Source: Opitutaceae bacterium (GTDB lineage: Bacteria > Verrucomicrobiota > Verrucomicrobiia > Opitutales > Opitutaceae). From it: a stretch of 5,598 bases of DNA. The notes beneath the pieces are model-generated. The model searched no databases. It was given only the letters and a program-made list of their open reading frames with translations, and was not told the DNA's origin. The translations under genes and the position numbers were made by a program. Within the stretch, counting starts at the first letter, position 1, and each line of letters begins with the position of its first letter. Of this stretch, positions 1 through 5,598 are shown one piece after another. The stretch covers positions 1 to 5,598 of the forward strand of contig JAISTY010000066.1 in NCBI GenBank assembly GCA_031272375.1. Reading direction: 5' to 3'.

Positions 1-95
1 GCCGACACAACAATCAGTCCAAGCCCCAAATCCGGCGCGGCTTTTGCCGCTATCTCTTTCAAGACCGGCTCATATTTCTGGCCGGCAGCCAGTAG
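1..95 (-). CDS. possible partial ORF leaving the window, unrecognised
   Basis: After a TGA at 98-96, the minus-strand frame is open to the left edge. It reads as a plausible soluble protein start: a charged helix-like segment (KYEPVLKEIAAKAAP) followed by a hydrophobic strand (LGLGLIVVS). No ATG or GTG is available at its beginning. The candidates are CTG at 92-90 or TTG at 62-60, the latter preceded by a weak GAG. About 58 percent of third positions are G or C, well below the neighbouring genes. It could be the next gene of a gspD operon with a rare start, a decayed remnant, or chance. No family was recognised, and the part inside the window is too short to decide. Confidence 0.22.
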
Positions 96-199
96 TCAGC
101 GCAACACTTCAGAGGGAGGCGGAGGAGACGGAGGCTGGTGCGGGCATGGCTGGGGATATGCAGGGGTTGGCTCGGGAAAACCCGCCCATGGCTCTGTTT
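1..199. other. 3' flank of gspD, no confident gene
   Basis: This stretch lies downstream of the gspD stop. It is visibly less GC-rich than the rest of the window, especially 1-100. No tRNA, terminator with a T-run, or ATG-started gene of useful length was found on either strand. ATG codons on the minus strand (189-187, 147-145, 73-71) all lead quickly to stops. A purine-rich patch on the plus strand at 111-135 forms one arm of a 13-base inverted repeat whose other arm is inside gspD. Plus-strand frames are open across the segment, but their translation looks like antisense and not like a recognisable protein. Confidence 0.5.
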
Positions 200-2413
200 T
201 TACGGCGTGGGCCTGCGGTGGTTTTTGAACTTGGACGGGCCTGTCGTCTCCTCCGCCGCCGGGAAAAGCTGCTGCTTGATCTGCTCCTTGTTCAACAACC
301 CCTCTATCGCCTCGTAGGCGCGCGCGTTGTCCTTTTCCGCGTCACCCGTCAAAATAATCGGCCGCAGGAAGAAAATCAGATCCGTGCGCTCGTTCTTCTT
401 GGAACGCGACCCCAGCAAATCCCCGATAAACGGTATCGGCCCGAGCCGGTTCGTGCTCTTCGTCTCCTTCCGCTCCTGCATCCCGCCAAGAACAATAATG
501 TCCCCGTTCCGCGCCGTGACATAAGACTGCGTCTCGCGCCGCCCCACAACCGGCTGGTCGTTCTGGTCAATTTTAACCGTGTCCACCTGCTGCTCAACCT
601 TCTGCTTCACAAGCATTTGCACCGACCCGTCCTTCCCTATCAGCGGTGTCACCGTGAGCCGGATGCCAATGTCCAGCATCGAAACCGTCGAACGGTAGCC
701 CGACGACACCCCTGACGCCGCCGTGTCGTTCAAATAACTGCTGATCACCGGCATCTGTTTGCCGACAAATATGAACGCCTCCTTGTTGTGCGAGGTGACG
801 ATGCTCGGCGTCGAAAGAATCGTGCTGATCCCCTTCCGCGGCTGGCTCGTAAGCCCGATGATGCCCGAAAGACTCCCGAACGAACCGTCCCGCTTCGCAA
901 ACTCCGCGCTCCCCGCAAGCCCCTCCGCCGTCTCGTTCGACCCGCCCACATTGAACCCAGGGCCCGAAAAACTGAACCCCACCAACCGGCTCCCCATCAC
1001 CTCCAACCCCAACGCGTCTATGCCCGACGCCTTGTTGTCCGACAACGTCACCTCCGCCACGACCACCTCGATGCGCACCTGCGGCAGATTCAAATCGAGC
1101 TTCTCAATGAGATCCTTCACGAGCGCGATGTCGTTGGCCGTGCCGGTGATGACAACGGCGTTGGACCGCTCGTCGGCGACAACGGAGAGCAGCGGCGAAA
1201 AATCGGAGGTGGGCCCCTGCCCCGGCGCGGAAACGGTCTTGATGGTCGTCGGCGCGGCGGGCGCGGGCGCCGCGGTCTTCGCGGCGGCCGCCTTCGTGTT
1301 CGCCGCCGCCTTCGTGTTGGTCTTCGCCGCGGCGGGCTGCGCGCCGACGGTCGTCGTCGTCGTCTGCGTCCGCTTGTTCGCCCCCGCGCGGTTCGCCGCC
1401 GCGATCTGACCGGAAATCAGCTCCGTCAACCGCTTGGTGACGTCCTTGGCGTCGGCGTTGTTCAGATAAACGACGGCGTTGACCGTCACCGGCTCGGCCT
1501 TCGCGTCGAGCCGCTCGATCAGCTGCTTGAAAAACGGGTGCCGCCGCTCGTCCACAAGCACGATGATCTGGTTGGTGCGGTCGTCCGCCGAAAGCGTGAA
1601 CTGGCTGCCCACCTGCGTCTGCGCCGGCCCCTGCAAAACCGCCTGGAGCCGCGGAAGCAGCTCGGTGGGCTTGGCGTTCTCAAGCACGCAAAAAAGCGGC
1701 TTCAGGTGCAGGTCGGCGGGCTGGTCCACCTGCTTCACAATGCGCTCGATGCGCTGCAGGTCGGCGACCGAGCCCGTCACCATGAAGGAATTCGTGTTCG
1801 TGAACAAAACCGCCCCGCCCACCTGCGCGTTCAGCATGGTGTTCAGCTGCGGGATGATGTCGGACGCCTTCAGGTAGGAGAGGGAGAAAATCTTCGACGC
1901 GCTCCGCCCCGTCGCCGGCAGCTCCAGCGTCGAGCCTTCAATCAGCTCCGGCCCCTCGAACTTCGCCTTGTTGGCCAGCTCCACAATCTTCAGATAACGC
2001 GTCCCCATCGGCACCACGCCGATGTTGTTCAAAGCGAGAACCGACTCCATCGCGCGCACCGCCTCCGCCTTCGTGACCGGCGTCGTGATGTTCAACGTGA
2101 TCATCGCCGCCGGCAACGCCTGCGGCCGCAACACCACGCGCCCCGTCCACGCCTCCAGCCGGTCGAGCACAAGGTCGAGCGGCGCGTCGCGCAGACGCAG
2201 GGAGTCAATCAGCTCCTCCTTCGGCGCGCCGCCGGCCTCCGGCAGCAGCAGCGAGGCCAGCGAGGGCAGCCCGGCGGGCGTCTCCGCGGCCGTCACGGGC
2301 GCCGGCGCAACCGTCGCGGCGGCGGCTTGTCGCGGCGGAACCGGCGGTTCGGCGGCGGGGGCGGGGGCAAAAAACAAGGCGGCGGCAATCGGCGGGAGAA
2401 GAGGGAGGCGCAT
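200..2413 (-). CDS. gspD: Type II secretion system secretin GspD
   Basis: This 737-residue protein is the outer-membrane secretin of the type II secretion system, the ring channel through which folded proteins leave the periplasm. A signal peptide is visible: Arg2, a hydrophobic stretch at about 4-17, and a likely cleavage near Ala20 (APAPA). No lipobox cysteine is seen. Order of domains: N0 at about 66-145, N1 about 172-235, N2 about 240-305, N3 about 311-440 interrupted by a low-complexity insert at 337-402, then the secretin C domain at about 445-688. The C domain shows VRIEVVVAEV, a STPSIVTSHNKEA block, DIGIRLTVTP, VLGGM, the IPFIGDLLGS gate-region motif and a LIFFLRPIIL end. The ATG at 2413 is chosen because it opens the signal peptide directly; the frame stays open far upstream but only as antisense of aroC. 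No Shine-Dalgarno sequence precedes it. A PilQ-type secretin is less likely because no AMIN domains are seen. No other secretion gene is visible in the window. Confidence 0.92.
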   Translation of the reverse strand: MRLPLLPPIAAALFFAPAPAAEPPVPPRQAAAATVAPAPVTAAETPAGLPSLASLLLPEAGGAPKEELIDSLRLRDAPLDLVLDRLEAWTGRVVLRPQALPAAMITLNITTPVTKAEAVRAMESVLALNNIGVVPMGTRYLKIVELANKAKFEGPELIEGSTLELPATGRSASKIFSLSYLKASDIIPQLNTMLNAQVGGAVLFTNTNSFMVTGSVADLQRIERIVKQVDQPADLHLKPLFCVLENAKPTELLPRLQAVLQGPAQTQVGSQFTLSADDRTNQIIVLVDERRHPFFKQLIERLDAKAEPVTVNAVVYLNNADAKDVTKRLTELISGQIAAANRAGANKRTQTTTTTVGAQPAAAKTNTKAAANTKAAAAKTAAPAPAAPTTIKTVSAPGQGPTSDFSPLLSVVADERSNAVVITGTANDIALVKDLIEKLDLNLPQVRIEVVVAEVTLSDNKASGIDALGLEVMGSRLVGFSFSGPGFNVGGSNETAEGLAGSAEFAKRDGSFGSLSGIIGLTSQPRKGISTILSTPSIVTSHNKEAFIFVGKQMPVISSYLNDTAASGVSSGYRSTVSMLDIGIRLTVTPLIGKDGSVQMLVKQKVEQQVDTVKIDQNDQPVVGRRETQSYVTARNGDIIVLGGMQERKETKSTNRLGPIPFIGDLLGSRSKKNERTDLIFFLRPIILTGDAEKDNARAYEAIEGLLNKEQIKQQLFPAAEETTGPSKFKNHRRPTP
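1283..1318. repeat. two tandem 18-base units inside gspD
   Basis: Units 1283-1300 and 1301-1318 match at 16 of 18 bases; the shared core GCCGCCTTCGTGTT is identical. Each encodes NTKAAA on the minus strand (GspD residues 366-371 and 372-377). The period is a multiple of three, so gain or loss of a unit would keep the frame. Confidence 0.8.
1350..1364. repeat. (GTC)5 trinucleotide run inside gspD
   Basis: Five perfect GTC triplets on the plus strand encode the Thr run at GspD residues 351-355 on the minus strand. It is a short in-frame microsatellite within the disordered N3 insert. Length change would alter only the loop. Confidence 0.8.
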
Positions 2414-2617
2414 GGCGGTTTTCAAAAGGGTCGGGCGGATGGAGTTCGCGGGCGGCGGAGGGCGGGATGAGAGGCAATCAAGGTGTGTTTGTAAAGGAGG
2501 CTGTGCCGCGCCGCCGCGGGAGAGCCTTCCCAGACGCCCCCGCGCCCGGCCGGTTTCGCCCACGCCTCCGTTTTCCAACTTGCGACACCCCGCCTCCCCT
2601 CCAACCGTCCCGCCCGC
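2414..2617. other. divergent intergenic region between gspD and aroC
   Basis: This 204-base gap separates divergently transcribed gspD and aroC, so it should hold promoters for both. A candidate promoter is seen only for gspD. No convincing sigma-70 pair was found on the plus strand for aroC. The part near aroC (about 2525-2617) is pyrimidine-rich on the plus strand. A small GC palindrome (CCGCG, 4-base loop, CGCGG) lies at 2506-2519. The strong AAAGGAGG string at 2493-2500 on the plus strand has no plausible start codon after it. No small RNA or small gene could be supported. Confidence 0.6.
2467..2495 (-). promoter_or_regulatory. candidate sigma-70 promoter for gspD
   Basis: On the minus strand, TTTACA (2495-2490, 5 of 6 to TTGACA) is followed by a 17-base spacer and TCTCAT (2472-2467, 4 of 6 to TATAAT). 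Transcription would start near 2460 and give a leader of roughly 45-50 bases before the ATG at 2413. It is the best pair found in the gap, but it overlaps no other evidence and a chance match is possible. Confidence 0.35.
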
Positions 2618-3706
2618 ATGGGCAACTCCTTCGGCCTCCTCTTCCGCGTCACCACCTTCGGCGAAAGCCACGGGCCCGCCATCGGCGCCGTCATTGACGG
2701 CTGCCCGCCCCGCCTCCCCCTCGAACCCGCCGACATCCAGTCCGAACTCGACCGCCGCCGCCCCGGACAAAGCGACCTCTCCTCGCCCCGCGCCGAGGCC
2801 GACCGCGTCGAAATCCTCTCCGGCCTCTTCCAGGGCAAAACCACCGGCGCCCCACTCGCCTTCCTCGTCCGCAACACCGACCACCGCCCCTCCGCCTACA
2901 CCGAAATCGCCGCCGCCTTCCGCCCCTCCCACGCCGACTTCGCCTGGTGGAAAAAATTCGGCATCCGCGACCCTAACGGCGGCGGCCGCTCCTCCGCCCG
3001 CGAAACCATCGCCCGCGTCGCCGCCGGCGCCGTCGCCAAAAAAATCCTCGCCGCCTCCGGCGTCGAAATCCGCGCCTTCACCACCCGCATCCACGACATC
3101 GCCGCCCCCGGCGCCGCCCTTGAAAACTTCCCCTCCCTCGCCGAGGTCGAGGCCAACGCCGCCCGCTGCCCCCACCCCGAAACCGCCGCCGCCATGATCG
3201 AACGCGTCAAAGCCGTCCGCGCCGAAGGAGACTCCGTCGGCGGTGTCGTCGAGTGCCGCGCCCGCGGCGTCCCCGCCGGCCTCGGCGAACCCGTCTTCGA
3301 CCGCCTCGACGCCGACCTCGCCAAGGCCATGCTCTCCATCCCCGCCTCCAAGGGCTTCGAAATCGGCGCCGGCTTCGGCGGCAGCTTGTCCCGCGGCAGC
3401 TTGTTGAACGACCCCTTCGGCAGCGCCAACGGCCAAATCCGCCCGCTCTCCAATAACTCCGGCGGCGTCCAGGGCGGCATCAGCAACGGCGCCGAAATCC
3501 GCTTCCGCGTCGCCTTCAAACCCACCCCCACCATCGCCCTCCCCCAACAAACCGTGGACACCTCCGGCAACCCCGTCGAACTCGCCGCGCGCGGCCGCCA
3601 CGACCCCTGCGTCGTCCCGCGCGCCGTCGTCATCGTCGAGGCCATGACCGCCCTCGTCCTCCTCGACCACCTCCTCCGCCAAACCGCCCGAACCCGCTCC
3701 CTCTGA
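2618..3706 (+). CDS. aroC: Chorismate synthase
   Basis: AroC makes chorismate from 5-enolpyruvylshikimate-3-phosphate by anti-1,4 elimination of phosphate, using reduced FMN. It is the last step of the shikimate pathway, in the cytoplasm. The 362 residues match the family's usual length. All three family signatures are visible: [16 protein letters not shown] at 15-30, GRSSARET at 123-130, and [11 protein letters not shown] from 327. The two conserved histidines expected in the active site are His18 and His105 (in RPSHADF). RRRPGQ at 46-51 and [10 protein letters not shown] at 282-291 are also present, and nothing looks broken. The start is fixed by the typical opening [19 protein letters not shown]; no Shine-Dalgarno sequence precedes the ATG. 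It heads the plus-strand cluster and ends one base before the next start (TGA C ATG), which suggests translational coupling. Confidence 0.97.
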   Translation: MGNSFGLLFRVTTFGESHGPAIGAVIDGCPPRLPLEPADIQSELDRRRPGQSDLSSPRAEADRVEILSGLFQGKTTGAPLAFLVRNTDHRPSAYTEIAAAFRPSHADFAWWKKFGIRDPNGGGRSSARETIARVAAGAVAKKILAASGVEIRAFTTRIHDIAAPGAALENFPSLAEVEANAARCPHPETAAAMIERVKAVRAEGDSVGGVVECRARGVPAGLGEPVFDRLDADLAKAMLSIPASKGFEIGAGFGGSLSRGSLLNDPFGSANGQIRPLSNNSGGVQGGISNGAEIRFRVAFKPTPTIALPQQTVDTSGNPVELAARGRHDPCVVPRAVVIVEAMTALVLLDHLLRQTARTRSL

Positions 3707-3707
3707 C

Positions 3708-4487
3708 ATGCCCACAACGGAGCCGCCCGCCTCATCCAAACCGCTCGTCTACGCCGTCCTCGGCGCCGCCGGCTCCGACCGCCGCGAAATCGTCGCCGAC
3801 CTCATCGCCGCCGGCCTCGAGGACGCCGGACAAGTCGCCGTCCTGCTCTCCGAAAACGAAACCGCCGCGCCCGCGGACGCCTCCCTCGCCGGGCTGTCGC
3901 GCGTCGCCCGCTGGTCGTGGGAACCGTCCGCCGGACGCGACCGCGCCGTGGCCGCCGGAAAAATCCGCGCCGCCCTCCCCGAGGGAACCGCGGTGGCGTT
4001 TCTCATCACCGACGGACGCGCGAACCCCGTTGACCAAATCGAGGCGCTGAAACCCTGGCTCGCGGAAAACGGCGCCGAACTCGCCCGCGTCTTCTGCGTC
4101 GTGGACTGCCGCCTCGCCGAAAAACACCCGCCCCTGCTCCGCTGGTTCGACGCCTGCGTGCATTTCTCCGACATGGTCTTTTTGTGCAAACGCGGCGGCG
4201 TGCCGAACAAGTGGATCGCCGACTTCATCCGCCGCTACCAGGAGCAGCGCGCCCCGGCCTTGTTTGAACAGGTGAAAAACAACCGCGTCCACAACCCCGC
4301 CCTCGCCCTCCTGCCCCAGGCCCGCCGCATCAGCCATTACTTCGACGAGGACGAATGGGCCGGCTTCGAACCGGACAACGACGGCGACGACGACCTCCGG
4401 CCGGAAACCGACCCCTGGCTCGAACGCGCCACCGAAACGCGCCGCGTCCGCGACCTCCCCGACCTCGCCAAAGTGACCGGGTTGTGA
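3708..4487 (+). CDS. Uncharacterised protein, degenerate CobW/G3E-like P-loop fold (inferred)
   Basis: I do not recognise this 259-residue protein by name. Its layout resembles the GTPase domain of CobW/G3E proteins with the key residues gone. The N-terminal strand and loop VYAVLGAAGSDRREI (14-28) sit where Walker A (GxxGxGKT) should be, but the Gly-Lys pair reads Asp-Arg. ITDGRANP (100-107) resembles the ETSGLANP-type segment with the Glu replaced. VFCVVDCR (128-135) resembles the strand ending in VVDA. FLCKRGG (158-164) sits where NKxD is expected and keeps only the Lys. The CxCC metal motif is replaced by a tryptophan-containing stretch (RWSWE, 68-72). The C-terminus is acidic (DEDEW at 213-217, then an Asp-rich run to about 229). 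There is no signal peptide or membrane segment, so it is probably cytoplasmic. The ATG lies one base after the aroC stop and there is no Shine-Dalgarno sequence. The gene is certain; the fold is a by-eye inference, and loss of GTP binding follows from it. Confidence 0.85.
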   Translation: MPTTEPPASSKPLVYAVLGAAGSDRREIVADLIAAGLEDAGQVAVLLSENETAAPADASLAGLSRVARWSWEPSAGRDRAVAAGKIRAALPEGTAVAFLITDGRANPVDQIEALKPWLAENGAELARVFCVVDCRLAEKHPPLLRWFDACVHFSDMVFLCKRGGVPNKWIADFIRRYQEQRAPALFEQVKNNRVHNPALALLPQARRISHYFDEDEWAGFEPDNDGDDDLRPETDPWLERATETRRVRDLPDLAKVTGL

Positions 4488-4550
4488 GCCGCCCCAAAGC
4501 GCCCCCTCCAAAAACTTGCCCGCCCCCCGTCCGCGCGCACAAATCCACCC
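4488..4550 (+). other. 63-base spacer before tmk
   Basis: This is the longest gap within the plus-strand cluster. It is C-rich, with no hairpin plus T-run, no Shine-Dalgarno sequence before the GTG start and no clear promoter. Read-through from the upstream gene is the simplest expectation. Confidence 0.5.
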
Positions 4551-5201
4551 GTGCCTCACCAACCGAAATTCCCCGGCAAACTCATCGCCTTCGAAGGCGG
4601 CGAGGGCGGCGGCAAATCCACCCAAATCCAACGCCTCGCCGCGCGCCTCAAAACCCTCGGCCGCGAGGTCCTCGCCTCCCGCGAACCCGGCGGCACCCCC
4701 ATCGGCGAGCAAATCCGCTCCATCCTCGTCCATAACGCCGCCGGCGACGAAATGTGCCCCGAGGCCGAATTCCTCCTCTTCGCCGCCTCCCGCGCCCAGC
4801 ACGTCCGCGAAAAAATCGCCCCCGCCCTCGCCCGCGGCGTCACCGTCCTCTGCGACCGCTACATGGACTCCTCCGCCGTCTACCAGGGCTTCGCCCGCAA
4901 CCTCCCCGCCGACACCGTCAACTCCATCAACCGCTTCGCCGTCGCCAACGCCCTCCCCGATTTCACCCTCATCATGGACGTCCCCGTCGCCGTCGGCCTC
5001 GCCCGCGTCGCCTCCCGCGCCACCCCACTCCCCGACCGCATGGAACGCCAGACCGCCGCCTTCTTCCAAAAAGTCCGCGACGGCTACCTCCGCCTCGCCC
5101 GCGAACGCCCCCGCAACACCCTCGTCCTCGACGCCACCCTCCCCGCCGACACCCTCGAACGCCAAATCTGGGACGCCCTCGCCCCCCTCCTCGCCCCCTG
5201 A
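4551..5201 (+). CDS. tmk: Thymidylate kinase (dTMP kinase)
   Basis: Tmk phosphorylates dTMP to dTDP with ATP, a required step of dTTP synthesis in the cytoplasm. The 216 residues fit the bacterial family. The P-loop FEGGEGGGKST spans 14-24 with Lys22. REPGGTPIGEQIR at 44-56 is the dTMP-binding loop region. CDRYMDSSAVYQG at 101-113 is the typical DR[YH]-x-x-S-x-x-YQG block. PDRMERQ at 161-167, followed by FFQKVRDGYL, matches the lid region (DRxE) of bacterial enzymes. The start is GTG at 4551, which places the P-loop at its usual distance from the N-terminus; no ATG is available before the P-loop. There is no Shine-Dalgarno sequence. The gene ends 14 bases before tsaD and the two probably share a transcript. 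Confidence 0.96.
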   Translation: MPHQPKFPGKLIAFEGGEGGGKSTQIQRLAARLKTLGREVLASREPGGTPIGEQIRSILVHNAAGDEMCPEAEFLLFAASRAQHVREKIAPALARGVTVLCDRYMDSSAVYQGFARNLPADTVNSINRFAVANALPDFTLIMDVPVAVGLARVASRATPLPDRMERQTAAFFQKVRDGYLRLARERPRNTLVLDATLPADTLERQIWDALAPLLAP

Positions 5202-5215
5202 CCGCCGCCCCCGCA

Positions 5216-5598
5216 ATGCTCCTCGCCCTCGAAAGCTCCTGCGACGAAACCGCCCTCGCCCTCTTCGACCCCGACAACGGCTTCGCCGGCGAATGGGTGC
5301 GCAGCCAGATCGCCCTCCACGAGGCCTACGGCGGCGTCGTCCCCGACCTCGCCTCCCGCGAACACCTCCGCGACTTCCCCAAACTCCTCGCCCGCGCCCG
5401 CGACGAACAACCCGCCGCCTTCGCCGCCCTCCGGCAAATCGCCGTCACCGCCGGCCCCGGCCTCGCCGGCTGCCTCGCCATCGGCCTCGCCACCGCCAAG
5501 GCCCTCGCCCTCGCGCTCGACCTCCCCCTCGCCCCCGTCAACCACCTCCGCGCCCACATCCTCTCCCCCTTCCTCCCCCTCCACGCCCGACACCCCGC
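5216..5598 (+). CDS. tsaD: tRNA t6A37 threonylcarbamoyltransferase TsaD, 5' part
   Basis: TsaD, working with TsaB and TsaE, transfers the threonylcarbamoyl group from threonylcarbamoyl-AMP (made by TsaC) to A37 of tRNAs that read ANN codons. It belongs to the ASKHA ATPase fold. Only the first 127 residues are in the window; the gene runs off the right edge. The visible part is intact: LESSCDET at 5-12, YGGVVPDLASREH at 38-50, VTAGPGLAG at 77-85, and the family signature from Lys95-Ala96 through Asp102-x-Pro104 to HLRAHI at 110-115, with the metal-binding His110 and His114. The ATG at 5216 gives the usual opening just before ESSCDET. There is no Shine-Dalgarno sequence, and the gene lies 14 bases after tmk. 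Confidence 0.96.
   Translation, partial: MLLALESSCDETALALFDPDNGFAGEWVRSQIALHEAYGGVVPDLASREHLRDFPKLLARARDEQPAAFAALRQIAVTAGPGLAGCLAIGLATAKALALALDLPLAPVNHLRAHILSPFLPLHARHP

Larger units (their letters stand above)
1208..1405 (-). other. low-complexity insert in the GspD N3 domain
   Basis: Residues 337-402 of GspD are almost wholly Ala, Lys, Thr, Pro and Asn, including a run of five threonines (351-355) and NTKAAA-type units. They split the N3 domain between its first strand/helix (VNAVVYLNNADAKDVTKRL) and its second half (LLSVVADERSNAVVITG). Other secretins are known to carry a variable loop at this place, so this is most simply an expanded flexible loop. It is predicted to be disordered and positively charged, in the periplasm. 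The boundaries are estimated by eye. Confidence 0.75.

Overview
The window is a high-GC bacterial chromosome segment with two divergent transcription units. On the minus strand is a type II secretion secretin, GspD (200-2413). On the plus strand is a tight run of four genes: chorismate synthase aroC (2618-3706), an unfamiliar 259-residue protein (3708-4487), thymidylate kinase tmk (4551-5201), and the 5' end of tsaD, the tRNA t6A synthesis ATPase (5216 to the window end). A 204-base gap at 2414-2617 separates the two units. The high GC, the very strong preference for C at third codon positions in the plus-strand genes, and a GspD with an Ala/Lys/Thr insert fit a Gram-negative such as an Opitutaceae-type Verrucomicrobiota. 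That placement is an impression from style, not a search result.

Layout: 1-199 lies downstream of gspD. It has lower GC and no gene with a normal start, but it holds an open minus-strand stretch running off the left edge and an open -1 frame just past the gspD stop. 200-2413 is gspD. 2414-2617 holds a candidate gspD promoter (TTTACA, 17 bases, TCTCAT on the minus strand) and the only perfect Shine-Dalgarno-like string noticed in the window, which has no usable start after it. 2618-5598 is the plus-strand cluster, with gaps of 1, 63 and 14 bases between genes.

The plus-strand genes are mostly housekeeping: the end of the shikimate pathway, dTTP synthesis and tRNA modification. They probably share a transcript because of their spacing, not because of a shared pathway. 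GspD is an envelope protein and is unrelated to them.

The most unusual item is the 259-residue protein. Its layout matches a CobW/G3E-type P-loop GTPase, but the Walker A, ExxG, NKxD and CxCC motifs all appear to be degraded, suggesting a pseudo-GTPase. This is inferred by eye and should be tested by structure-based comparison.
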